A stretch of DNA of 64,000 nt from Paraburkholderia sp. PREW-6R (GCF_039621805.1 NZ_CP155074.1:620001-684000); one strand, 5' to 3'; shown: positions 27,086 to 35,545, numbered from the stretch's first letter. Notes: generated from the sequence alone by a model not told the origin. A program made the numbers and translations.

Positions 27086-27842
27086 CGCAAGCTCTCGCAA
27101 TGAACACGCTCCCCGCATTTCATGCATTGTGTGCGCGTACGACGAAGCGCCCAGAATCGCTGCGGTATTGAAGGTGGCGGCGGCACATCCCATGCTTGCG
27201 GAGCTCATCGTTGTCGACGACGGCTCTACCGATAACACCGCAGAGGTCGTGAGACAGTTCCCTTCGGTGCGGCTCATCGAACGGGCGACGAATGGCGGCA
27301 AGAGTCTGGCGATTGCCGACGGCATCGCCGCTGCGCAATGCGAGTTTCTGATGCTACTCGACGCCGACCTCAAGGGCCTGAGCCCTGACAATCTCAGTGC
27401 GCTAGCCGCGCCCGTACTCAGCGGCCGGGCGGAAGTCAGCATGAGTTTGCGGCAAAACAGTCTGCTGATTTTTCGTGCGCTCGGAATCGACTTCGTATCC
27501 GGTGAACGGGTGGTCCGCAAGACGCTTCTCGAAACTGTCCTTGCTGACATTCAAAGGCTGCCGCGTTTTGGAATCGAAGTGTTCATGAACCGGCGGATTA
27601 TCGAACGCCGTCTGCGGATCGCGGTCATCCATTGGCCTCATGTCACGCAAGCGCGTAAAACCGAAAAGTTGGGCTATTGGCAAGGCGTTCGCGCGGAGTG
27701 GCGGATGATTACCGATCTGTTGAAAGCGATCTATCCGCTCGCGTTGATCTCGCAGACCCTGCGGTTATTGTCGCTGCGGATCACTGAAGGACGCGCGCCG
27801 TTTGCCGCCAGAATGAGCCGCGCTTCCACTACGCCGCGTTAG
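27072..27842 (+). CDS. Family 2 glycosyltransferase
   Basis: 256 residues of GT-A fold: ISCIVCAYDEAPRIAAVL, then ELIVVDDGSTDNTAEVV, NGGKSLAIADGIAAA and the nucleotide-sugar/metal motif LMLLDADLKGL. The C-terminal third has amphipathic and hydrophobic segments (LLKAIYPLALISQTLRLLSL) that may attach it to the inner membrane. The ATG at 27072 lies inside the 3' end of the kinase gene (14-base overlap), with AAGGCGG upstream, so translation is probably coupled. Such enzymes move a sugar to lipid carriers or polysaccharides; the acceptor is unknown. Confidence 0.88.
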   Translation: MTVANASSRNEHAPRISCIVCAYDEAPRIAAVLKVAAAHPMLAELIVVDDGSTDNTAEVVRQFPSVRLIERATNGGKSLAIADGIAAAQCEFLMLLDADLKGLSPDNLSALAAPVLSGRAEVSMSLRQNSLLIFRALGIDFVSGERVVRKTLLETVLADIQRLPRFGIEVFMNRRIIERRLRIAVIHWPHVTQARKTEKLGYWQGVRAEWRMITDLLKAIYPLALISQTLRLLSLRITEGRAPFAARMSRASTTPR

Positions 27843-27975
27843 ACAGGGCCGGTGGCGCATCACGTACGGGGGCCGGCGTCCGGCGAAATAAGTTTGCAAG
27901 GTTCGCGCGGTCGGTCCAGTCAGTCGACGTTCACAGTTGAAGCGGGAAACCGCGCGGTTGGAAGCGATAACAAAA

Positions 27976-27992
27976 TTACCTGGGTCAGGTAA
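27976..27992. promoter_or_regulatory. Perfect inverted repeat TTACCT-N5-AGGTAA
   Basis: A 17-bp site with 6-bp perfect arms in an AT-rich pocket, about 190 bases before the iron permease start. It has the form of a dimeric-regulator operator; no local regulator gene is obvious. Confidence 0.4.
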
Positions 27993-28123
27993 CAAATGGC
28001 AAGCGACCTGACCGCCGCCTGCCTCATCGCCGCAACAGGCGAAACACGCTAAATTCCGAGTCACCGTGTACTACGCGAGGCTGAAAGCCCGTGCAGAGCG
28101 ACGTCCGCGCCGGTGAGCAAGAT

Positions 28124-28139
28124 TGGCATGCGATTTGCT
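28124..28139 (+). promoter_or_regulatory. Sigma-54-like promoter TGGCAT-N5-TTGCT
   Basis: TGGCATGCGATTTGCT matches TGGCAC-N5-TTGCW at 10 of 11 defined bases, with the GG and GC dinucleotides separated by exactly 10 bases. It ends 29 bases before the iron permease ATG. No upstream enhancer site was identified. Confidence 0.5.
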
Positions 28140-28168
28140 TGGTATGGTCGATAGCTCCGGAGCCGACC

Positions 28169-28687
28169 ATGAACCATTCCGATACGCCGCGCTCTTCGAC
28201 CGACGAACTCGACGCCGTTCCAGATACCGCCAGTCCCGCGTATGCGGGCACCCATCCGCTCACCCGTCTTTTCGACAAATTCGCGAGCCTCGTGACCCGT
28301 TGGGCGGGCTCGCCAGCGGCGTTCTGCCTCGCCGTGCTCACTGTGATCGCATGGGTCGTGACAGGACCGATCTTTCACTATTCGGACGGCTGGCAACTCG
28401 TGATCAACACGGGCACGACCATCGTCACTTTTCTGATGGTGTTTCTGATCCAGCAAAGCCAGAATAAGGACAGCGTGGCGCTGCATCTGAAGCTCAACGA
28501 ATTGTTGTCGTCGCATCGCGCGGCGAGCAACCGTCTGATCGGGATCGAGGATGCGACGGAGGAGGAATTGCGACGGCTTGCCGCGGCCTACCTGCGCCTG
28601 TCCACGACACCCGCTGAAGTCTGCGAGCCGTCGCCGGGCAATACGTTAGCGGAGCGTCGCCGTGAGGCGGACAAGGTGAGGACTTAA
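28169..28687 (+). CDS. Low-affinity iron permease family membrane protein
   Basis: 172 residues from the ATG at 28169, with CGGAG seven bases upstream. After a polar N-terminus come LFDKFASLVTRWAGSPAAF and two membrane helices (about 55-75 and 85-105) carrying the family block WQLVINTGTTIVTFLMVFLIQ, then SQNKDSVALHLKLNELL and a helical tail. This is the small bacterial form of the low-affinity iron permease family (PF04120). Iron transport by bacterial members is not firmly shown. It has its own promoter region containing a sigma-54-like element. Confidence 0.88.
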   Translation: MNHSDTPRSSTDELDAVPDTASPAYAGTHPLTRLFDKFASLVTRWAGSPAAFCLAVLTVIAWVVTGPIFHYSDGWQLVINTGTTIVTFLMVFLIQQSQNKDSVALHLKLNELLSSHRAASNRLIGIEDATEEELRRLAAAYLRLSTTPAEVCEPSPGNTLAERRREADKVRT

Positions 28688-28771
28688 GCGCCCGCGCCGT
28701 CTGCGTCGGCCGGTTAGCATGGTGTCGGCCATCGCGACGCGTGGCCGGCACGCGAAAAGGCGGGCAGTGAG

Positions 28772-29011
28772 TTACTGATCTTCGTCGTCCGTGCTGCTGT
28801 TCTCGTCTTCCTGATGCGACGCAGCCGATGCGGATGCAAGACGTGCCTGCTCCGCTTCCTCCTCTTCTTCGAAGCTGGGTAAGCCTGCGGCTCTTCGCAT
28901 GGCATTCGCTTCTACGTGCAGCGTGTATAGCTCCTGCGCTGCCGCCGCAACCAGCGTTGCGGCGCCGTAGCCAATCTCGTCGGCCAGTGCCTTGTCGAAA
29001 AATTTCATCAT
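28772..29011 (-). CDS. Small acidic-tailed hypothetical protein
   Basis: 79 residues (or 78 from the second ATG at 29008). The N-terminal half looks like a folded helical unit (MKFFDKALADEIGYGAATL), followed by an AALPSFEEEEEAEQA-like acidic run and a Ser/Asp/Glu-rich tail ending DDEDQ. AAAGGG abuts the first ATG. It reads as a real gene because composition and codon use are regular and the frame is not shadowing a larger gene. The function is unknown. Confidence 0.55.
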   Translation of the reverse strand: MMKFFDKALADEIGYGAATLVAAAAQELYTLHVEANAMRRAAGLPSFEEEEEAEQARLASASAASHQEDENSSTDDEDQ

Positions 29012-29270
29012 CCCTTTGGTAACGGCGGCCGGTGCGCGAACTTAAGGGAATGGACTGACGATCACTTATAGCGCGCTCCCTCTGCCGAACGACAAAGGTC
29101 AGTTGACGAACGTAGCCTGCACGGTAATGCTCGCGCCAAACGAAAAAGGCACCGCGCTGGAAGGACCACTGCGATGTGGTGGACACGCTCTGCGATTCAT
29201 CGCCCAGGTCGGGATGTAAGCGCGAAAGACGGGAATGACGAACGGGGCGCTATGGCCCGGGCGTTTTCGA

Positions 29271-30272
29271 TCAGCTCGCGCGGGCCCATTGTGGCTTCGC
29301 GGCAGCAGGCGAATGGCCCGGGACCGCGTCGGCCAGCTTGCCGTGAAGCGGATGCGCGACGGGCACGAGCGCATGGCGGCCGAGCCACTCGCTGTAGCCT
29401 TTGACCAGAAAATTGCCCGAGCGCTCGATATAGCGCTGGCGCGACATTTCATACACCTTACGAAGCGCGAACCACGGCACATGCGGAAGATCGTGATGAA
29501 CCGCGTGGTAGTTGTTGTTCAGAAACAGCAAACGCCAGAACCACGCCGCTTCATTGATGACCGTGCGATGCTGAGGCGCGTCCGCCACGCGATGCTCGTG
29601 AAACGAGCGGATCGATCCCACGGCGAGCGCTCCATATCCCGCGCCGACGATAAACGCCCACGCCGGGATGCCGCAGCAACGCTGCAGCCATGCCGTGAGC
29701 GCGGTCAGCGCGGCACAATGCGCGAGCCACACCGGCACGTCGTGCCGGTCGCCGCGAGCGAGCCTGCGCAGCGCCTGCGCGCCAGTCGCTGCAATCGCGA
29801 AAGCCGGTCCGAGCAGCAGGCGGCCAATGAACGCGTTGCGCACCACCAGCAATGCCCGGATGCCGCGCCCAGCGTTTTGCCACGCGATGTGGCTCACGAA
29901 GTAGCTTTCGGGGTCGCGCTCCGGGTGTGTGAGATGCGCATCGTCATGATGCTGCAGATGCGACTCCCGATAGATGCCGTACGGAAACCACACGGCAAGC
30001 GGTGCGAAACCGACGAGCGCGTTCACGAACGGAAAGCGCGTGGGGTGGCCATGCAGCAACTCGTGCTGGAGCGACATGTACCACGCACCGAGCAACGCGA
30101 GGAGCAGCGTCGTGACGGGCAGGCCTAGCTCGCGTGCATGCGTGGCGACGCAGAACCATCCGCCGTAGATCGTGATGATGAGCGCCCAGGTCGGCCATTG
30201 CGTGCGCCAGGTCCAGCTGCTTGCCAGCCGTGCGAGGGACTGGCGTTGTGCGTCGTCGAGATATATCGCCAT
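29271..30272 (-). CDS. Fatty acid desaturase family membrane protein
   Basis: 333 residues with four membrane segments and the three histidine boxes of membrane di-iron desaturases: LQHELLHGHPTR, ESHLQHHDDAHL and NNNYHAVHHDLPHVPW. These ligate the di-iron centre that inserts double bonds or hydroxyls into acyl or related chains. It is predicted to be in the inner membrane. No ferredoxin or electron donor is adjacent. The start at 30272 has no clear SD. It runs in the same direction as the cdh-like, amidase and ferritin-like genes, though with gaps of over 100 bases on the cdh side. Confidence 0.88.
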   Translation of the reverse strand: MAIYLDDAQRQSLARLASSWTWRTQWPTWALIITIYGGWFCVATHARELGLPVTTLLLALLGAWYMSLQHELLHGHPTRFPFVNALVGFAPLAVWFPYGIYRESHLQHHDDAHLTHPERDPESYFVSHIAWQNAGRGIRALLVVRNAFIGRLLLGPAFAIAATGAQALRRLARGDRHDVPVWLAHCAALTALTAWLQRCCGIPAWAFIVGAGYGALAVGSIRSFHEHRVADAPQHRTVINEAAWFWRLLFLNNNYHAVHHDLPHVPWFALRKVYEMSRQRYIERSGNFLVKGYSEWLGRHALVPVAHPLHGKLADAVPGHSPAAAKPQWARAS

Positions 30273-30428
30273 GGGCAGAATCGGTCGTCATACGGGTTCA
30301 GACCGATCCTACGGACCTGGGTCCAGTACGAGAACGATTTTGTTCAGCAATGCATCTGCGCTTTCGTGCTTAGCCAGGCCGCATCGCGTCATGGCCGCCG
30401 GGAGGCAGTTGCGCGATGCCTGATGAAA

Positions 30429-31319
30429 TCAGTCCCCGTCCGCGACGCGGCACTTATGGTCGAGCAGTCCCTCGGCGCTGCCGCTGCCGTTATCCGCTTC
30501 GAGGTCACTGTTCACCACCAGCCAGCCGTCCTTCGCCGCCGACGGTCCCGCGCCCGTCACGAGGATGGTTTGCGTCGCCATCGCCGCGTTGTTGCCTTCG
30601 GCGTTGCCGCTGGGGTTGCCGCTGACTTGCGCGGCGGCGTCGCTATCCGCATCCTTTCCTGCGTCATGGTCAGGGTCGCTGCCAGCGCCCAGGCCGGGAA
30701 TGCCGCGCGCGACGAGCCGGAACGGATCGTCGCGCTGTGCAAGCGACATCACGTGCATGATGCGATAGCGGTTCCCATCGAGGGTGTCCCATTGCCACCG
30801 GCCGGGCGCGTCGTTCGCATGACGGGCGAGCGCCTCGCTGATATCGCGGCGCATACAGTCGATGTGAATGTGCAACTGGTTCTGCGAACGACGGTATTCG
30901 GAATTGATCTCGATGCCGAGCAAGGTGTCCGGCAGCGTGCGCTTCACCGATTTCTCGACGTAAGCACGCGAATCCCACGCATCGACCCAATAATCGCGCG
31001 CATGCGGCGCAAGCAGTAGCGGGCTTTCAATACCAGTGATGCGATCGGTCGGAATCAGCAGATGCTGCGAGCGTCCGACAATATCTTTCAGGATAACGTA
31101 GTGTTGGTCGAGATTCACGAGCGTGCATTGGCCCGGCGTACCGGTGGCCTGTTGCGACGGCACGCAGCGCAGGTCGACGATTTTCCATAACGCGTTGGGA
31201 TCGGCCGCCGCCAGACGCGCACACGCGCCGACGGTCAATGCAAGGAAGAACGCCGCGCTCCAGCGTGCGCCGCGGCACAGAAGAACCCGCGTGGTTCGGG
31301 CGGGCGATGGTGTTGTCAT
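30429..31319 (-). CDS. cdh: CDP-diacylglycerol diphosphatase, possible lipoprotein
   Basis: 296 residues from the ATG at 31319 (TTG at 31331 is an alternative). The N-terminus is a signal anchor or lipoprotein signal (WSAAFFLALTVGACARL). The Cdh core is clear: LWKIVDLRCVPSQ, GPVGQCTLVNL-like GTPGQCTLVNL, ESPLLLAPHARDYWVDAWDSR and the HIT-like nucleotide-binding motif QLHIHIDCMRRD. Cdh hydrolyses CDP-diacylglycerol to CMP and phosphatidate. The tail after residue 225 is a variable Asp/Gly/Ser-rich insertion (about 230-260) unlike the E. coli enzyme. Neither start has a good SD. Confidence 0.88.
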   Translation of the reverse strand: MTTPSPARTTRVLLCRGARWSAAFFLALTVGACARLAAADPNALWKIVDLRCVPSQQATGTPGQCTLVNLDQHYVILKDIVGRSQHLLIPTDRITGIESPLLLAPHARDYWVDAWDSRAYVEKSVKRTLPDTLLGIEINSEYRRSQNQLHIHIDCMRRDISEALARHANDAPGRWQWDTLDGNRYRIMHVMSLAQRDDPFRLVARGIPGLGAGSDPDHDAGKDADSDAAAQVSGNPSGNAEGNNAAMATQTILVTGAGPSAAKDGWLVVNSDLEADNGSGSAEGLLDHKCRVADGD

Positions 31320-31386
31320 CGAGATAAGCAATGGATGAAGGGAGGGTTGTTTCGTTCAGACCTGGGTGTCCACAAAACCACGCGCG

Positions 31387-32841
31387 CTAGATTACCGGCG
31401 CCGGCGGCAGGCCGAGCACCTGCTCGACCGCGATGCCGATGGCGAGCAGGCGCCGGTCGCTGCCGAGCGGGCCGTCCAGTTCGAGACCCACGGGCAGGCC
31501 GCTCGCCGTCATGCCCGCCGCGAGCGACAGTCCCGGAATGCCTGCCGTGCTGGCCGGATCGGTGTTGCGCAGGAAGGCGTCCATCGTGTCGATGCTCGGC
31601 GCGCCGTCGATCGACACCACCGACGAGCCGTTGATGTCGTCGATCGGCACGGCCGCGAGGCGCGTGGTCGGAAACAGCAGCGCGTCGAGACGCTCGTCCG
31701 CGAACGTGGCGGCGACGTACTGTTGCAGACGCGGCCGCCACACATTCAGCGCTTCGGCGTAGCGCGTGCCGAGCGTGTCGGCGAGCACTTCGTCGTAAAT
31801 CGCGCGCACGTCCGGGCTCGCAATGCGGGCCGCGACGCCCGCGACGGTCTGGACGGGCGCGCCGTTCGCTATGAGCCAGTCGCGCATGTCGTCATGCGCC
31901 TCATGCACGGCAATCGGGCCGCCTACCATGCTGTTCAGAAGGTCCAGCTCGCTCATGTCGACCGGCACGAACACGACCCCTGCTGCGCGCAACTGCGACA
32001 GCGCGGCGCGCGCGACCTTTTCTATCTGCTGTTCGAGACCAGCCCACAGCGGCGCGGGCAGCCCGATGCGCAGGCCGTTCAGCGCCACGACGGGGAGTTC
32101 GCTTGCGCCGGTGATCACGCCGTCGAGCAAAGCTAGGTCGGCGACGGTGCGGGCCATGGGCCCCACGGTGTCCCGCGTATGACTGATCGGCACGACCGCG
32201 TGCGGATCATGGTAGCGGCGCTCGGCGCCGCCGTTGCCGACAGAGGGACGGAAGCCCGCAGTGCCGGTCAACGCCGCCGGGATGCGTATTGAGCCGCCGG
32301 TGTCGGTGCCGAGTCCCGCGGGCACGATGCGCGCCGCGATGGCGACTGACGTGCCGCCCGACGATCCGCCCGGAATCAGCGACGGGTCGTACGGATTGCG
32401 CACGGCACCGGCATGCGTGGCCAGGTTCGTGCTGGTAATGCCGAACGCCAGCTCGTGCATGTTGGCCTTGCCGAGAATGACCGCGCCGGCGTCGAGCAGA
32501 CGCTGCACCGAAGGCGCGGTGGTGGGTGGGACAAAGCCTTCCAGCGCGGGTGTGCCCGCCGAGGTCGGCAGCCCCGCCGTATTGATGTTGTCCTTCACGA
32601 CGAGCGGCAGGCCGGCGAGCGGCAGGCGCGCTTTTTCGCCGGCGGGCAATGCGTCGATGCGCCGCGCGGCGGCGAGCGCGCCGTCCAGGTCGATCGTGGT
32701 GAGGGCGTTCAGGCTCGACAGCGCGGCGGCGCGCGCGAGCAACGTCGCTACGTAGTCGGCGGCATGCAGACGGCCTGACTGGATCGCGGCGACGGCTTCG
32801 CTTGCCGTGAGCGCGAGGTGTTCATCGACCGTCCATGTCAT
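31387..32841 (-). CDS. Amidase-signature hydrolase (mandelamide/indoleacetamide hydrolase-like)
   Basis: 484 residues of the amidase-signature family with the Ser-Ser-Lys triad visible: Lys in LPLVVKDNINTAG, the cis-Ser in LIPGGSSGGTSVA and the nucleophile Ser in GLGTDTGGSIRIPAAL. LPVGLELDGPLGSDRRLLAIG closes the fold. Members cleave amides to acids and ammonia; this sequence most resembles mandelamide and indoleacetamide hydrolases rather than the GatA subunit (no gatB/gatC nearby). AGGAG lies 11 bases before the ATG. The ferritin-like gene ends 32 bases upstream on the same strand. Confidence 0.88.
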   Translation of the reverse strand: MTWTVDEHLALTASEAVAAIQSGRLHAADYVATLLARAAALSSLNALTTIDLDGALAAARRIDALPAGEKARLPLAGLPLVVKDNINTAGLPTSAGTPALEGFVPPTTAPSVQRLLDAGAVILGKANMHELAFGITSTNLATHAGAVRNPYDPSLIPGGSSGGTSVAIAARIVPAGLGTDTGGSIRIPAALTGTAGFRPSVGNGGAERRYHDPHAVVPISHTRDTVGPMARTVADLALLDGVITGASELPVVALNGLRIGLPAPLWAGLEQQIEKVARAALSQLRAAGVVFVPVDMSELDLLNSMVGGPIAVHEAHDDMRDWLIANGAPVQTVAGVAARIASPDVRAIYDEVLADTLGTRYAEALNVWRPRLQQYVAATFADERLDALLFPTTRLAAVPIDDINGSSVVSIDGAPSIDTMDAFLRNTDPASTAGIPGLSLAAGMTASGLPVGLELDGPLGSDRRLLAIGIAVEQVLGLPPAPVI

Positions 32842-32873
32842 AGCCGCTTGTCTCCTGGCGTGATTGACGTGAT

Positions 32874-33785
32874 TTACGCGTTGCGGCGTGTCGGTTTCAT
32901 GAAACGCAGCGCGAATCGCGCAAGCGTGGGCACGAGGCGCGGGCGCAGCAACCGTGCATCATAGCCGCTCATGCGCCGGTCGTTTTCCGCGAGACACAGT
33001 TCGAACAGATCGCGCGCGTGCAGCGCCTCGCCGATCACGCCGCTGCTGGCAGGCAGGAAGTTCGAGTCGTGGGCGACGCCGTCGGCATCGATTCCCTTGG
33101 CGATCGCGAGGCGCTGCCACACGAGCACGACCCAGATTGCCGCGACGCGCAGCGAATGCCACGGCCGGCGCCAGAGCGGCATATTGCGCCGATACCACGC
33201 CACCCAGTTGATGAAGAAGAGGATATGGCGCGCCTCTTCCTGTATCACCGGCTCGAATGTCTCGACGAGCGCTTCGGGAAAGTAGCCGGACTGGTGCGCT
33301 GAGCGAAACAGGCCAAATGCAAAGAAGCTGTCGATGCACTCGCTGTAACCGGTGCGCATCCACTCCCATTCCGGATCGCGCGGCGGCAGATACTCGGGCT
33401 CGGGTGCGAGTGCGATGCCGTACGCGGCGACCAGTTTCGAGAGCACATGCTTGTGACGGGCTTCCTCGTTGCCATCCATCGTGATGGCTTCGCGCAGCAG
33501 CGGGTCGCTCAGTTGCGCGGCGTAGGTGTGAACGGCGATCGACGCGCGCCCCTCGGTCTGTACCGCAATATCCCAGATCGGCAGCGCGCAGAGCCGCGCA
33601 AGTGCATCCGGCGGCAACGGCGGCCATTCGAGCACGGCAGGTTTGTAGGGGTTGTGGGTTTCAAGCAGCATCCGGCAAAACATCTGCTTGTGGGCCTCTG
33701 AACCGATCTTCACGCGGGCGGGGCCGCGGAATGTCCAGTGGCGAAGGGTGCGGTCTTCGGCTACATCTGTCAGTGTGTCGGACAT
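32874..33785 (-). CDS. Ferritin-like diiron protein of unknown function
   Basis: 303 residues, almost all helical. It carries two ExxH-type metal motifs, NEEARHKHVLSKLV (about 105-118) and IQEEARHILFFINWVAW (about 180-196), plus Glu in DIAVQTEGRAS and SECIDSFFAFGLFRS. This spacing of Glu and EARH pairs is that of ferritin-like diiron carboxylate proteins (oxidases, hydroxylases, N-oxygenases). A hydrophobic stretch VAAIWVVLVWQRLAI follows. It starts MSDTLTDVAEDRTLRHW. It lies just upstream of the amidase and may share its transcript. The reaction is unknown. Confidence 0.82.
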   Translation of the reverse strand: MSDTLTDVAEDRTLRHWTFRGPARVKIGSEAHKQMFCRMLLETHNPYKPAVLEWPPLPPDALARLCALPIWDIAVQTEGRASIAVHTYAAQLSDPLLREAITMDGNEEARHKHVLSKLVAAYGIALAPEPEYLPPRDPEWEWMRTGYSECIDSFFAFGLFRSAHQSGYFPEALVETFEPVIQEEARHILFFINWVAWYRRNMPLWRRPWHSLRVAAIWVVLVWQRLAIAKGIDADGVAHDSNFLPASSGVIGEALHARDLFELCLAENDRRMSGYDARLLRPRLVPTLARFALRFMKPTRRNA

Positions 33786-33952
33786 GGCAGGCGTACAGAG
33801 CGAACGTTCGATGTGTCGCCCATTCTGTCACATCCATTTATTTTTCGACGCGAGGCTGCCTGACGCGTACCGCGTGAACCGCATCGACCAGATGCACCGC
33901 GCGGCGCGTCGTTCCCGCATTGATCCGTCACGCCGAATCCGGCGCCCTGTCC

Positions 33953-34165
33953 TCACTGATGATGGTCGATCCACATGCGTCCCCAGCGGAACGCATAGGC
34001 GAGCGCATGTTCTTCGTCGAAAAAATAGTCGAGCGCGTCGAACGAATACGCCTGGGCGTGGTTCGTGGTTTTCTCGATCGTGAGGTTGGCGGCGAACAGG
34101 CCGTTGGGCAGCTTTTGCGCGGCAGGCGCGACCTCGTAGCCCTTGTAGCGGTGATGTGAATTCAT
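33953..34165 (-). CDS. Small conserved-type hypothetical protein
   Basis: 70 residues: YKGYEVAPAAQKLPNGLFAANLTIEK, then SFDALDYFFDEEHALAYAFRWGRMWIDHH. The well-ordered alternation of beta and helical segments and the closing Trp/His cluster resemble small proteins common in Burkholderia genomes, with no assigned function. AGGA lies directly before the ATG. It stands alone, with open spacers on both sides. Confidence 0.8.
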   Translation of the reverse strand: MNSHHRYKGYEVAPAAQKLPNGLFAANLTIEKTTNHAQAYSFDALDYFFDEEHALAYAFRWGRMWIDHHQ

Positions 34166-34590
34166 GTTCCTGGCAGTCAGTATGCCCGCGTGTTTGCGAG
34201 AGATCCGGCCAGTGTCATGTCTTCCCGTAGCGTCTGGTGGCCGGTGAGTCGGGCGGGCAGGGATGAGCGTAGGGTGCCCTGCACGGCGAGTGAACCAATC
34301 ATTCTTCGAAAGCTAATCAGCGCGCGTCGGGAACGGTCATCACAAGACCGGATCGGAACAGGTTCGCCGTTTACGAACATACTATCCAGCGCCGCGCGCG
34401 ACGGGTCTGTTATGAAGCGCACATGAGCGGGATGGTTGGGGAGAACGTGAGGTGAAGGGACGCGGAGTGAAGTGAAGTGAAGTGAAGTGAAGTACGGGGC
34501 GTGGCCTGTCGCATGTCGCAATGAAAAATGCGGGTCGGTAACGCGTGGCGCGCGTTATTGACCCGCATCGCAGGGAACAGGTGTAACCGT
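34166..34590. other. Intergenic region with pentanucleotide repeat
   Basis: 425 bases between two leftward genes. It contains the AGTGA array at 34466-34493. An open frame on the minus strand reads through the repeat (FTSLHFTSLH) and is not credible as a gene. Confidence 0.6.
34466..34493. repeat. Pentanucleotide repeat AGTGA, 5.6 copies
   Basis: Five perfect AGTGA units followed by AGT. It is non-coding, about 100 bases past the 3' end of the FMN reductase gene. Confidence 0.95.
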
Positions 34591-35259
34591 TCAGACCGCT
34601 TTCAGCAGCCGGGCAGGCGGTGTTTCCTTGAGCACGCCGCCCGCGGCCGCGCCGGCTGTTGCATTCGGCAGGCGATGCGCGGCGAACGCCAGCGCGAATT
34701 GCGCGGCCTGCTGGCCAACCGTGGCGAGCTGGTCGACCACCTTCGGGTCCGAGCAGGTGTCCACTGTCTCGAAGCGCGTTTCCAGCGTGTTGATGCCCGC
34801 GCCGAACGGTGTCGGCCAGCCGCGCAACGCGTGCACGATCGAGCGCAGCGACGTGAGCACCGAGCCGGCTGCCTGCCAGCCGTAGGCCGTGACGATGCAG
34901 CCGACGGCGCGGCCGTCGAGATACGGACGCTCGTCCGCACGCAGTTCTTCCAGCGTGTCGAGTGCGTTCTTGACGAGGCCGGACACGCCACCGTGGTAGC
35001 CCGGCGTGGCGATGATCAGCGCGTCCGCGTGACGCACGGCTTCGATCAGTTCCAGTTGCCCGTCGGTACGCTCCGTCTGTTCCGGCGCGTAGTGAGGCAG
35101 GCTGTGCAGGAACGTGCCGCCGAACAGCCGCGTGTTCGCGCCGGCCGCTTCCGCGCCGCGCAGCGCGAAACCAAGCGCGCGTTCGGTCGACGAGGCCGCC
35201 CGGGTCGTGCCGCCGATGCCGATGACAAGCGGCCGGCGATGATGATCGAAACTGGTCAA
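34591..35259 (-). CDS. NADPH-dependent FMN reductase family protein
   Basis: 222 residues from a TTG start at 35259, with GAAGGAG seven bases upstream; the frame to 35286 has no SD. It has a flavodoxin-like fold: RPLVIGIGGTTRAASSTERAL opens the phosphate loop, DALIIATPGYHGGVSGLVKNALDTLEEL is the flavin/NADPH family signature, and GCIVTAYGWQAAGSVLTSLR follows. Such proteins reduce FMN or act as quinone/azo reductases and often supply flavin-dependent monooxygenases. No partner is adjacent, so the physiological role is open. Confidence 0.88.
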   Translation of the reverse strand: MTSFDHHRRPLVIGIGGTTRAASSTERALGFALRGAEAAGANTRLFGGTFLHSLPHYAPEQTERTDGQLELIEAVRHADALIIATPGYHGGVSGLVKNALDTLEELRADERPYLDGRAVGCIVTAYGWQAAGSVLTSLRSIVHALRGWPTPFGAGINTLETRFETVDTCSDPKVVDQLATVGQQAAQFALAFAAHRLPNATAGAAAGGVLKETPPARLLKAV

Positions 35260-35510
35260 CGCAATACTCCTTCGGTAGCGGCTCACGGCTCCATGGCGCG
35301 GGGCTGCGCGCAGGGGCCGGGGCGAACCGGTCTTTGAAGCGTTATCTTAATGACGGCCGCTGTGATGACGAAGCGACTTTTTGTTCTAACGTTATAACCG
35401 CGTGGCCTGTGCGCACTGTTGGCTAGCGCTCATGCGCGTTGCACGGTTTTGGCTCGTGACCCGATGAGGCACCGGACGGCCCGGCAGATAAGCTTATGGC
35501 GAACGATTGG
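35260..35510. other. Spacer upstream of FMN reductase
   Basis: About 250 bases holding the leftward FMN-reductase promoter. No gene is seen; the small-RNA candidate begins just to the right. Confidence 0.5.
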
Positions 35511-35539
35511 TTAGGGGCGCGATGCGGCGCGGCTATGAT
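35511..35539 (+). promoter_or_regulatory. Candidate sigma-70 promoter for the small RNA
   Basis: -10 TATGAT (35534-35539) with a poor -35, TTAGGG (35511-35516), at 17-base spacing. It predicts a transcript start near 35546. Confidence 0.35.
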
Positions 35540-35545
35540 CGTGTC

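Larger units (their letters stand above)
27843..28168. other. Intergenic region with palindromes and a sigma-54-like promoter
   Basis: 326 bases without a gene. It contains the perfect palindrome AACCGCGCGGTT (27948-27959), the inverted repeat TTACCT-N5-AGGTAA (27976-27992) and a -24/-12 element (28124-28139) before the iron permease gene. Confidence 0.6.

Noticed and set aside
31509..31745. Cys/Arg-rich frames opposite and inside the amidase gene
   Set aside because: These are shadow frames of the amidase codons.
34177..34521. Minus-strand frame containing FTSLHFTSLR
   Set aside because: It is created by the AGTGA repeat and has no family or SD support.
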